Assembly (NCBI RefSeq): GCF_008329905.1
Contig: NZ_CP032155.1
Span: 124,001-188,000, forward strand
Direction of reading: 5' to 3'
Origin: Mycobacterium sp. ELW1
GTDB taxonomy: Bacteria > Actinomycetota > Actinomycetes > Mycobacteriales > Mycobacteriaceae
DNA: 64,000 nucleotides
Every line of letters begins with the position of its first letter. The stretch's first letter is position 1. A program made the position numbers and the translations under genes. Positions 27,260 through 35,081 of the stretch are shown one piece after another. Below the pieces are notes generated by a model. That model saw nothing but the letters and a program-made list of their open reading frames with translations. It was not told where the DNA came from and made no database searches.

Positions 27260-27367
27260 GGTCCTCGCTTTCGGCTGCCGTCACCGCGTAGCGACCGCGG
27301 ATTCTGTGACGGACTTTAAGCCCAACCGTGTTTGAGTTATCCGGCCGAACGGTGACCGCACCACATA

Positions 27368-27385
27368 TTCATACGTTCGGTCGAT
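27368..27385 (-). promoter_or_regulatory. locus dyad operator, copy 7
   Basis: On the minus strand reads ATCGACCGAACGTATGAA, 109 bases upstream of the propeller gene start. A partial copy in the other orientation (core GCCGAACGGTGAC) lies 28 bases away, near 27340-27357. Confidence 0.62.
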
Positions 27386-27443
27386 AACGTCCGCCGACGC
27401 GCCCGAGGCCCCGATCGACCTGGGCGCGCCGAATCGGACGCCG

Positions 27444-27851
27444 TCAGTAGCCCCGCGGCAGCGACACGTGCGAACCCGGGGCTGCGAAGATCGTCGGCCC
27501 GCGAACATCGTCGGCCTGCATGCCGTCGGCATCGAGAGCGCTGTCGGCGTCATTGCTCGCTTTCGACCACAATCCCGAGGTGTGGCACACCTGGTTAGCA
27601 AGGTGAATCTCACATCCGCCGTTCTCGAAGGTGTGGCTGTCGTATTGGACGCCCTGCGTTGGACGTTCTGAACCTGTCACGGCATGTGCCCACGAGCCCT
27701 GGGTGCCATCGACGTCAACAGACCCGGGGCTGGTGGTGAGTCCGTCAGCGTGCGCGACGCCTCCCCCGGCGACGGCGGCGAAGAGCGCTGCGCCGCCAAT
27801 CACCCCAGCGGCGACGATCCTCCGACGGCGATGTGCAAATTGGTTTGCCAT
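27444..27851 (-). CDS. small Sec-secreted protein of the locus
   Basis: 135 aa, ATG 27851 after GGAGG. A typical signal peptide: basic HRRRR, a hydrophobic core (VAAGVIGGAALFAAVAGGG) and an AHA-D cleavage site after about residue 35. The mature part (about 100 aa) has two Cys (GGCEIHLANQVCH) that can form one disulfide, and no recognised domain. It has its own dyad 100 bases upstream, so it belongs to the locus by regulation. Possible extracellular factor or envelope subunit. Confidence 0.78.
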   Translation of the reverse strand: MANQFAHRRRRIVAAGVIGGAALFAAVAGGGVAHADGLTTSPGSVDVDGTQGSWAHAVTGSERPTQGVQYDSHTFENGGCEIHLANQVCHTSGLWSKASNDADSALDADGMQADDVRGPTIFAAPGSHVSLPRGY

Positions 27852-27950
27852 GAAATCCTCCGTGTGGTGGTTGATGCACTAGAGGCTTTCATTGCGGGCG
27901 GGTGAAAAGTAGCTCTAACTGGGAAAATAGGCCGAGCGATATACGCGCCT

Positions 27951-27968
27951 GTCGACCGAACGGTAGAC
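27951..27968 (+). promoter_or_regulatory. locus dyad operator, copy 8
   Basis: Reads GTCGACCGAACGGTAGAC, the most symmetric copy: the arms GTCNACCG and CGGTNGAC pair around a central AA. It lies 100 bases upstream of the secreted-protein start at 27851 and marks the right border of the secretion locus. Confidence 0.65.
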
Positions 27969-28000
27969 AACTTGTGTGATGTGATCGTTTGCTGTACCGG

Positions 28001-28651
28001 TCAAGGGCGTACCTGAGGTCGTGACCGACGCTCCTGCCGCTCCGTCGCCAACGCCCGGGTCTCCTCCGACAACGGCGCGCCGAGCATCGCGGCGACGGTG
28101 TCGACGAGATGGCTGCTGAACAACCGGTCGTCGGCGTGTGGGGCGGTGGCCGCGCGGCGGCCCAACTCCACCGCGGCGTACACCAGCGCGCCCAGCCGCG
28201 GATGCAGCGTGACGGCCACCGGATCGAGCATGGGCTCCAGCAGGGCGCGCCAGCGTTGCAGGCTGCCGGACCGGCCGGTGAGGTCGAACGACGGTACCGG
28301 CCGGTTCAGCAGGTCGGCGTGGATGCGCAGGAACGCCGGGCCACCGTCGGGGTCGGCGAGCTTGGCGGCCAGTGGGCGGACCAGCGCGGAGGCCATCGCC
28401 CGCATCGACGGCCGGGCCTCGCTTTCGATGCCGTCCAACAGGGCATCTCGGCGCGCGTCGACGACCGGCAGGTGCTTGTCGGCGATCGCGGCCAGCACCC
28501 CGGCCCGGTCGGTGAAGTGGTACTGCACCGCCATCACATTGCGGGCTCCCGCCTCGCGGGCGATCTCTCGCAGGCTGACCGCGTCGACCCCGCGCTCGGC
28601 GAACAACCGCTCGGCGGTGGCCACCAGATTGGCCGACGTGTCGGCGGCCAT
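28001..28651 (-). CDS. TetR-family regulator
   Basis: 216 aa. The N-terminal helix-turn-helix (about 8-55) has LFAERGVDAVSLREIAREAG and VQYHFTDRAGVL, typical of TetR. The C-terminal ligand domain includes a TetR_C-like dimer region. It lies 11 bases after the acyl-CoA dehydrogenase gene and is probably cotranscribed with it. The likely operator is the palindrome at 30004-30021. Ligand probably an acyl-CoA (inference from neighbour). Confidence 0.88.
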   Translation of the reverse strand: MAADTSANLVATAERLFAERGVDAVSLREIAREAGARNVMAVQYHFTDRAGVLAAIADKHLPVVDARRDALLDGIESEARPSMRAMASALVRPLAAKLADPDGGPAFLRIHADLLNRPVPSFDLTGRSGSLQRWRALLEPMLDPVAVTLHPRLGALVYAAVELGRRAATAPHADDRLFSSHLVDTVAAMLGAPLSEETRALATERQERRSRPQVRP

Positions 28652-28662
28652 CTACCGGGCCG

Positions 28663-29958
28663 TCACAGCTGGGCGACCTCGTGTTCGAGCAGTTCGGCCA
28701 GCTTGGCCTGCGCCGCCGCGCGCCGGGTCGGGATGTGCTGCGACGGGAACAGTGTGTGGACGGGCTCGTACTCCTTGAGCGTGCGGCGCGCGACCGTGAG
28801 CTTGTGCACCTCGGTCGGCCCGTCGGCGATCGCCAGCGACTCCGCGCCCACCAACATCTTCACAAACGGCATCTCGTCGGAAACCCCAAGCGCCCCATGC
28901 AAATGCATGGCACGCTGCACCACGTCGTGCAGCACCTGCGGCATGGCGACCTTCACCGCGGCGATGTCGCGGCGCACCTTCTGATAGTCGTGGTACTTGT
29001 CGATCTTCCACGCGGTGCGCAACACCAGCAGCCGGAACTGTTCGATCTGGATCCAGCTGTCGGCGATCTTCTCCTGCGTCATCTGGTAATCGCCGAGGGG
29101 ACCGCTGCGGGTCTGGCGTGACACCGCCCGCTCGCACATCATGTCGAATGCTTTGCGGGCCAACGCGATCGTCCGCATGGCGTGGTGTACGCGGCCGCCG
29201 CCGAGCCGGGTCTGCGCGATCGCGAAAGCCTGCCCCTCGCCGCCGAGCACGTGATCGGCCGGCACCCGGACGTCGTTGTAGCGGATGTAGCCGTGGCCGG
29301 CGCGGTCGTCGGACTCGCCGCCGACGCCGACGTTGCGGATGATCTCGATGCCCGGGGTCTCGGCCGGCACGATGAACAGCGACATCTTCTGATGCGTGCG
29401 CGCATCAGGATTGGTCACCACCATGACGATGAAGAAGCTGGCGTTGCGGGCGTTGGAGGAAAACCACTTCTCGCCGTTGATGACCCACTCGTCGCCGTCG
29501 CGCTCGGCATGGGTGGTGAACAGGCCGGGATCCGAACCGCCGTGCGGCTCGGTCATCGAGTAGCACGACGAGATCTCACCGTCGAGCAGCGGCTGCAGGT
29601 AGCGCTTCTTCTGATCCTCGGTACCGAACATCGCGAGGATCTCGGCGTTGCCGGAGTCCGGTGCCTGTGAGCCGAAAACCGAAGGCGCCCAACGGGAGCG
29701 GCCGACGATCTCGTTGAGCAACGCCAATTTGACCTGGCCGTAGCCCTGGCCGCCGAGCTCCGGGCTCAGGTGCGCCGCCCACAGGCCCTGCTCGCGCACC
29801 TGCTGTTGCAGCGGACGCAGCACCCGCAGCACCTGCGGATTGGTCTTCTCATAGGGGTCCAGCGGGGCGAAGTCCAGCGGCTCGAGCTTGTCTTGCATGA
29901 ACTCCTCGACCCAGTCGAGTTTCTTCTGGTACTCGGGGTCGGTTTCGAAATCCCACAT
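28663..29958 (-). CDS. acyl-CoA dehydrogenase
   Basis: 431 aa, ATG 29958 with GAGG at seven-base spacing. Full-length acyl-CoA dehydrogenase fold: N-terminal helical domain, FAD/substrate strand domain (CYSMTEPHGGSDPGLF, EWVINGEKWFSSNA) and C-terminal helical domain (RVHHAMRTIALARKAFDMM, MHLHGALGVSDEMPF). The pattern is closer to the ACAD10/11-like or long FadE group than to short-chain enzymes. It oxidises an acyl-CoA to the 2-enoyl-CoA with FAD; chain specificity is not readable. First gene of an operon with the TetR gene. Confidence 0.92.
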   Translation of the reverse strand: MWDFETDPEYQKKLDWVEEFMQDKLEPLDFAPLDPYEKTNPQVLRVLRPLQQQVREQGLWAAHLSPELGGQGYGQVKLALLNEIVGRSRWAPSVFGSQAPDSGNAEILAMFGTEDQKKRYLQPLLDGEISSCYSMTEPHGGSDPGLFTTHAERDGDEWVINGEKWFSSNARNASFFIVMVVTNPDARTHQKMSLFIVPAETPGIEIIRNVGVGGESDDRAGHGYIRYNDVRVPADHVLGGEGQAFAIAQTRLGGGRVHHAMRTIALARKAFDMMCERAVSRQTRSGPLGDYQMTQEKIADSWIQIEQFRLLVLRTAWKIDKYHDYQKVRRDIAAVKVAMPQVLHDVVQRAMHLHGALGVSDEMPFVKMLVGAESLAIADGPTEVHKLTVARRTLKEYEPVHTLFPSQHIPTRRAAAQAKLAELLEHEVAQL

Positions 29959-30003
29959 GGTGACGTCCTCAGATCGGCAGCGTTAAGGCGCCGCGATCAT
30001 AAC

Positions 30004-30021
30004 TTCATGCATCTGCATTAA
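30004..30021. promoter_or_regulatory. palindromic operator before the acyl-CoA dehydrogenase
   Basis: TTCATGCA-TC-TGCATTAA: 8-base arms with seven of eight positions paired, 46 bases upstream of the dehydrogenase ATG. Size and symmetry fit a TetR dimer; the regulator at 28651 is the obvious candidate. Confidence 0.55.
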
Positions 30022-30068
30022 TCAATGACCGGCGACCACAGGCCCACCAGATCAGGCATGCTTCCACC

Positions 30069-30893
30069 GTGCTGTTGCTCAGCCGGATCGCCGGTCAGGA
30101 CGTGCGGGCGGCCGGTGACCGGGTCATCGGCCGACTGGCCGACCTGACCGTGATCCTCAGCCAGCCGTCAGGGCGCCATGTCGTCGAGCGGGTACTGATC
30201 ACCCGCCGCCACGACGTCCCGCTGCTGGTGCCGTGGGATCAGGTCATCAGCTTCGAGCGCGACCAGCTCACCATCACCGAGGACAACCAGTACACCGACT
30301 GTCAGCTGCGTGAGCATGAAATCCGGCTGGTGCGAGACGTATTGGACACCCAGATCGTCGACGTCGTCGGCCAGCGGCTGGCCCGCGTCGCCGACGTGGT
30401 GCTGACCCGAACGGATGCCCACCGCCTCGAACTGGTCGGTGTGGAGGTCGGTTTCGGCGCGGTGCTGCGGCGCCTGCGGTTGGAACGGCTCGGCGTGCGC
30501 GTCGGTCGCGACATCGTCGACTGGGCAGACCTGCACCTGACCTCCGAACGCGGCCACGCGGCCCAGCTCGCCTGCCCACGCTCGGCCGTGCACCACCTCG
30601 ACGCTCGCGGCCTGGCCGCACTGGTCAGCCGGGTGGACACCGAATCGGCGACCGAGATACTCGCGGTCAAAGGTGCCGAGCTGGCCGCCGACGTCGTACG
30701 CGCCGCGCACCCGTCCGTCGCGGAACGCGTGCTGCGCGCGATGCCGGGCGCCCACGCCGCCCAGATCGTGGCGGCGATGTCCGAGGAACACGCGGGGCGG
30801 TGGCGTGAGCGGCTCAGACATGCCCCCGGCCGGCACTTCCTGCGCTCGCGGGTCTGGCCGCGGCGCCGGCACGTGCGCGACGAGACGCCATGA
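30069..30893 (+). CDS. PRC-barrel / MgtE N-terminal domain protein
   Basis: 274 aa, GTG 30069. Residues about 1-160 hold one or two PRC-barrel-like segments (IGRLADLTVIL; DTQIVDVVGQRLARVADVVL). Residues about 175-260 resemble the MgtE N-terminal superhelical domain (DTESATEILAV, AAMSEEHAGRW). No membrane helix. It overlaps the transporter gene by four bases (ATGA). In MgtE this domain senses cytosolic Mg2+; here it may gate or regulate the Nramp-related transporter. Confidence 0.82.
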   Translation: MLLLSRIAGQDVRAAGDRVIGRLADLTVILSQPSGRHVVERVLITRRHDVPLLVPWDQVISFERDQLTITEDNQYTDCQLREHEIRLVRDVLDTQIVDVVGQRLARVADVVLTRTDAHRLELVGVEVGFGAVLRRLRLERLGVRVGRDIVDWADLHLTSERGHAAQLACPRSAVHHLDARGLAALVSRVDTESATEILAVKGAELAADVVRAAHPSVAERVLRAMPGAHAAQIVAAMSEEHAGRWRERLRHAPGRHFLRSRVWPRRRHVRDETP

Positions 30894-32128
30894 CCGCGGC
30901 GGGCCGCACCACCACCAGGGTCGGCGCACTGCTCGCCGTCCTCGGACCCGGACTGTTGGCCGGGCTGTCCGACGACGATCCGGCGGGTATCACCACCTAT
31001 TCGGTGCTCGGCGCCGACCACGGCTACCAATTGCTGTGGGTGCTGCTGCTGTCCACCGTCGCGCTGATCGTCTTCCACAGCCTGGCCGCCAAGATGGGGG
31101 TGGTCACCGGCCAAGGGTTGATCGGGTTGGTGCGGCAGCGCTACGGCGTCCGGGTGGGCGCGGCCATCCTGGCCGCCCTGGTGATCGCCAACGTCGGTAC
31201 CACCTGTGCCGAATTCGCCGGTATTGCAGCCGGATTCGAGCTCTTCGGCATCAGTCGATACATCAGCGTCCCCGCCGCGGCGGTGGCGGTCTCGCTGCTG
31301 GTGCTGCGCGGCAGCTTCCACCGCGTCGAGCGGCTGCTGCTGGTGCTGTCCACGGTATTCCTGGCCTACGTCGCCTCCGGTTTTCTGGCCAAACCCGACT
31401 GGGGGGCCGCACTGCACGGAACCTTCGTGCCGACGATGCCGATGACCGGGCCGGCGATCGCGATTGTGACGGCCACGCTGGGCACCACGCTGGCGCCGTG
31501 GGGGTTGTCGTTCATGCAGTCCTACGCCGTCGACAAGAAACTCCGCACCGAAGACCTTCCGCTGGAACGGGTGGACGTGATCACCGGGGCGGTGCTGACC
31601 GGTGTGATCGGGTTCTTCGTGGTGGTCGCCTGCGCGGCAACCCTGCACCGCGACGGGCGGGGCATCACCGACGCCGCCGACGCGGCGGTCGCCCTTCAAC
31701 CACTGGCCGGCAAGGCGGCGGGCACATTGTTCGCCGTCGGACTGATCGGCGCGGCGTTCCTGGCCGCCTCCATCCTGCCGCTGTCGACGGCCTACGCCGT
31801 CTGTGAATACGCGGGTGTGGAGGCCGCGATCGACGATCCCTACCGCGAAGCCCGCACGTTCTATCTGACCTACGGGATCGTCACCGTCGTCGGCGCCGTC
31901 ATCGTCTTGGCCCCCAATGCGCCGCTAGTGACGATCCTGGTCGGCACCCAGGTGCTCAACGCGGTGTTGCTGGTGCCGCTGCTGATCGCGATGATCGGCA
32001 TCGGCCGTGATCGCGAACTGATGGGCCGGTTCGCGACGCGGCGCGCGGGGACGGTTCTCTACGGCGTCACCACCGTCGTTGTCGTGGTGTGCGTGGCGGC
32101 ACTGGGCATCACGACGGCCTTCGGCTGA
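30890..32128 (+). CDS. Nramp-related divalent metal transporter
   Basis: 412 aa with about 11 helices. Nramp fold, but the metal-binding motifs differ: helix 1 has SDDDPAGITTY instead of DPGN, and helix 6 has LAPWGLSFMQSY instead of MPHN. The Met that selects transition metals is therefore absent, as in the Nramp-related Mg2+ transporters (NRMT). The fused operon partner with an MgtE-like domain supports Mg2+ as the cargo. Inner membrane, proton-independent or proton-coupled not decidable. Confidence 0.85.
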   Translation: MTAAGRTTTRVGALLAVLGPGLLAGLSDDDPAGITTYSVLGADHGYQLLWVLLLSTVALIVFHSLAAKMGVVTGQGLIGLVRQRYGVRVGAAILAALVIANVGTTCAEFAGIAAGFELFGISRYISVPAAAVAVSLLVLRGSFHRVERLLLVLSTVFLAYVASGFLAKPDWGAALHGTFVPTMPMTGPAIAIVTATLGTTLAPWGLSFMQSYAVDKKLRTEDLPLERVDVITGAVLTGVIGFFVVVACAATLHRDGRGITDAADAAVALQPLAGKAAGTLFAVGLIGAAFLAASILPLSTAYAVCEYAGVEAAIDDPYREARTFYLTYGIVTVVGAVIVLAPNAPLVTILVGTQVLNAVLLVPLLIAMIGIGRDRELMGRFATRRAGTVLYGVTTVVVVVCVAALGITTAFG

Positions 32129-32513
32129 CAGCAGCCGGACCTGGTTTCCGGAGCCGACGGGGCGGCGTGCGTGGTCGAGGCGGCAGGCCCCCTGAGCCAC
32201 CGTTGCCGGTGTCGCGGTCGGCACCCCTCGCACCGTTGCCGCCCGTGCCGCCTTCGCCGCGACTGTCGCCGCCCCGCCGCTGCTCACGACCTGCACACCC
32301 GCCGCGCAGTGGCGCTGCTTGGATGCGTGGAGATAGTGAGCCCCTCCGGTTCCCGGATACCCCATGTGGTATCCCAGATATTCGACGGTATGCCGGTGAC
32401 ATCGGGCGTGGCCACAGTCCCCGGTCACCGGTAGCGAGGGACATTTGTCCCCACCAGAGGTGGCGAATGACTCGCCTCGTGGGCCTATCGCGCGGATATG
32501 TCAGGATCGCCGC
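32129..32513. other. intergenic region
   Basis: 385 bases. High GC with CCGTTGCCG-type short repeats in the first half; open frames exist on both strands but have no ribosome binding site or domain. The last 100 bases probably contain the crotonase promoter. No terminator recognised. Confidence 0.4.
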
Positions 32514-33317
32514 GTGAGCAACGACGCCACGACAGTCTCCCTGGACGTCGACGACATGGGCGTCGCGTTGATCACCCTGGACGGGCCGGAGCGGCTCAAC
32601 GCCTTCTCCGCCGGCACCGCCCGCCAACTCGGCCAGGCCTACCGCCGGTGCGACGCCGACGATGCCGTGCGGGTCGTAGTGGTCACCGGCGCCGGCCGGG
32701 CGTTCTGTGCAGGGGCCGACATGACCGCCGCCGCGGCGGCGTTCGGCGCCCCCGATCGTGGCTTCAGTGCTTCACCCATCCAGCCGCCGGCCTGGCGGGT
32801 GCGCAAGCTGGTCATCGCCGCGATCAACGGCCCCGCGATCGGTATCGGGCTGACCTTGGCGCTGCAGTGTGACATCCGGCTGGTCGCCGAGGACGCCAAG
32901 CTCGCGATCCCGCAGGTGCGCCGCGGCATGATCGGCGACTGCGCGGTGCATGACACCCTCAAGCGCGCCGTCGGCCTGGCCGTGGCCGCCGACATCCTGC
33001 TCACCGGCCGCACGTTCACCGGCAGTGAGGCCGCGGCGCTGGGGATCGCCAGCCGCGCTCTGCCGGCGGCCGAGGTGCTGCCCGCAGCGCTGGACCTGGC
33101 CCGCGACGTGGCACTGGCCGCCAACCCGGCCTCGGTGGCATACAGCAAGCGGCTGCTGTGGACCGAGACCGACATCGACGCGGTGGCCGACGAGGAGACT
33201 ACGGTGCACCTGAAATTGATGGGCGGCCCGGACGCGGCCGAGGGCCCGGCCGCCTGGCGGGAGAACCGGCCCCCGGTGTGGCGGTCCACGGCCGGCGAGA
33301 CGGGAGACCCCGCATGA
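32514..33317 (+). CDS. enoyl-CoA hydratase/isomerase (crotonase family)
   Basis: 267 aa, GTG 32514. Crotonase signatures: LNAFSAGTARQL, GRAFCAGADMTAAAA (first oxyanion-hole segment) and INGPAIGIGLTLALQCDIRLVAEDAKLAIPQVRRG (second). The region after RRGMIGDC lacks the typical catalytic Glu pair context of a classical hydratase, so isomerase or other crotonase activity is equally possible. Coupled by ATGA to the SDR gene. Confidence 0.9.
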   Translation: MSNDATTVSLDVDDMGVALITLDGPERLNAFSAGTARQLGQAYRRCDADDAVRVVVVTGAGRAFCAGADMTAAAAAFGAPDRGFSASPIQPPAWRVRKLVIAAINGPAIGIGLTLALQCDIRLVAEDAKLAIPQVRRGMIGDCAVHDTLKRAVGLAVAADILLTGRTFTGSEAAALGIASRALPAAEVLPAALDLARDVALAANPASVAYSKRLLWTETDIDAVADEETTVHLKLMGGPDAAEGPAAWRENRPPVWRSTAGETGDPA

Positions 33318-34198
33318 CCACCACGGCCGAGGTTCTCTCCGGTATCGACCTGACCGGCCGCACCGTCGTCATCACCGGGGCCTCCACCGGGCTCGGGTTG
33401 CAGACCGCCCGCGCCATGCAGGCCGCCGGAGCCGAGATCGTCGCGGCGGTTCGCGATCTGGACAAGACCCGCTCGGTGATCGATTGCGAGACCGTGCACC
33501 TCGAACTCGGCGACCTGCGCTCGGCGCGCGCAGCGGCCGAGGCGATCGCGGCCGGTCACGACCGCGTGGACGTGCTCATCAACAACGCCGGGGTGATGGC
33601 CCCGCCACTGACTCGCACCGTTCAGGGCTACGAAATGCAGCTCGGCACCAACCATCTCGGCCACTTCGTGTTCACCACCGGACTGGCCGACCGCTTCGTG
33701 GACGGCACTCGCATCGTCAACCTCAGCAGCCGCGGACATCAGCTCGGCGGGATCCGTTGGGAGGACCCGAACTACGAGGACGAGACCGCCTACGACAAGT
33801 GGCAGGCGTACGGGCAGAGCAAGACCGCCAATGTGCTGTTCACCGTCGAATCGGAACGGCGCTGGGGACCGCGAGGCGTGCATTCGTTCGCCGTGCATCC
33901 CGGGGTGGTGTTCACCGATCTGGCCCGGCACATGACCCGCGACGATTTCGGTGCGGGCGGCACGCTGGCCAACCTCGAGGTGACCGACGTCGAACACGGG
34001 GCGGCGACCACGGTGTGGGCGGCCACCAGCGGTGAACTCGACGGGCGGGGCGGCCTCTATCTCGAGGACTGCCACGTCGCCGACGCGATGGTCGACGGTG
34101 TCGAGGGCGGGTACGCCCCCTGGGCGGTCGACCCCGAGCAGGCCGCCCGGTTGTGGGAGTGGTCTCAGCGCCAGGCCACGCTTAATTTGGGTGACTAG
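33314..34198 (+). CDS. short-chain dehydrogenase/reductase
   Basis: 294 aa, ATG 33314 overlapping the crotonase stop. Rossmann motif TGASTGLG, NNAG (INNAGVMAP), Ser in LSSRGHQ, and the catalytic YGQSK. The layout is close to retinol-dehydrogenase-like/oxidoreductase SDRs of mycobacteria. NAD(P)-dependent oxidation or reduction of an alcohol/ketone; substrate unknown. Part of a probable operon with the crotonase and GNAT genes. Confidence 0.9.
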   Translation: MTTTAEVLSGIDLTGRTVVITGASTGLGLQTARAMQAAGAEIVAAVRDLDKTRSVIDCETVHLELGDLRSARAAAEAIAAGHDRVDVLINNAGVMAPPLTRTVQGYEMQLGTNHLGHFVFTTGLADRFVDGTRIVNLSSRGHQLGGIRWEDPNYEDETAYDKWQAYGQSKTANVLFTVESERRWGPRGVHSFAVHPGVVFTDLARHMTRDDFGAGGTLANLEVTDVEHGAATTVWAATSGELDGRGGLYLEDCHVADAMVDGVEGGYAPWAVDPEQAARLWEWSQRQATLNLGD

Positions 34199-34204
34199 CC
34201 TGCA

Positions 34205-34813
34205 GTGGTGCCCATCGACGTCCGTCCCGCCCGCAAGGCTGACATCCCGGCTTTGGCGCGGGTCCTGGGCCGGGCGTTTCACGACGACCCGGTGATGGCC
34301 TGGGTGCAACCCGACGTCGAGCGGCGCAAGGCTGCACTGCCCGGAATGTTCAGCGCGCTGACCCGCCACCACTTCCTGGCCGGTCGCGGAACCGAGGTGG
34401 CGGTGTCCGACGACGGCGTCGCGGCGGCCGCGCTGTGGGATCCACCAGGCCGGTGGCAGCAGTCGCCCCGCGAGCAGCTGGCGATGCTGCCCGGCGTCCT
34501 GCGCGCCTTCCGCGGCCGGCTGGCCGCCGGGCGGGCGGTGACCGACCTGATGAAAGAGCATCATCCGGAGGAACCCCACTGGTACCTGGGTGTCATCGGC
34601 AGCGACCCCAGCGTGCGCGGCGGCGGATTCGGCCACGCGCTGATGTGCTCACGGCTGGATCGCTGCGACGCCGAATACGCCCCGGCCTACCTGGAGTCCA
34701 GTAACCCCGACAACATTCCCTACTACCAACGGTTCGGTTTCGAGGTGACCGGGGAGATCACGCTGCCCGAGGGCGGCCCGTCGTTGTGGCCGATGTGGCG
34801 CGCATCGCGCTGA
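34205..34813 (+). CDS. GNAT-family N-acetyltransferase
   Basis: 202 aa, GTG 34205 (or the next codon GTG 34208), six bases after the SDR stop. GNAT fold with the acetyl-CoA loop in the GSDPSVRGGGFGHALM segment and the C-terminal YYQRFGFEVTGEI motif. Substrate unknown. Confidence 0.88.
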   Translation: MVPIDVRPARKADIPALARVLGRAFHDDPVMAWVQPDVERRKAALPGMFSALTRHHFLAGRGTEVAVSDDGVAAAALWDPPGRWQQSPREQLAMLPGVLRAFRGRLAAGRAVTDLMKEHHPEEPHWYLGVIGSDPSVRGGGFGHALMCSRLDRCDAEYAPAYLESSNPDNIPYYQRFGFEVTGEITLPEGGPSLWPMWRASR

Positions 34814-34956
34814 CGGCGCGGGCGGTATGACCACCCCGACGGCGGCGCAGCCCGTTGGTATGACCCATCCAGCGCGGTAGGGCGTAATCGCCTCGCGTCA
34901 CGCAGGATTCACATCTGTCGCGATCTTGCCTGAACGTTTGCTGAGTCCCGGAAAAT

Positions 34957-34968
34957 CTTGAATTCAAG
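34957..34968. repeat. 12-bp perfect palindrome
   Basis: CTTGAATTCAAG, in the 268-base gap after the GNAT gene. Possibly a protein-binding site; no gene starts near it. Confidence 0.3.
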
Positions 34969-35025
34969 TTGGTGAAAACTGCGCATCGCGCGTTCCCCAT
35001 TGTGATAATCGGGCCAGCAGTGCTT

Positions 35026-35071
35026 CGGACCATGGCGGTCCCCCGGAGGGGAGGGGATCGGCCATGGTCCG
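35026..35071. terminator. long hairpin after glgX and the GNAT gene
   Basis: CGGACCATGGC pairs perfectly with GCCATGGTCCG (11 bp); the inner GGTCCCC/GGGGATC can extend the stem. On the plus strand it is followed by TTGGCTTTT. It lies 10 bases beyond the glgX stop and between convergent genes, so it may end transcription in both directions. Confidence 0.6.
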
Positions 35072-35081
35072 TTGGCTTTTC

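Noticed and set aside
32109..32627. Gly-rich minus-strand frame that looks like a PE_PGRS fragment
   Set aside because: GG repeats come from GCC-type short repeats in the intergenic DNA; no PE domain or start site.
32639..34636. 665-codon open frame on the minus strand over the crotonase, SDR and GNAT genes
   Set aside because: Antisense to three clear enzyme genes; composition is that of shadow frames.
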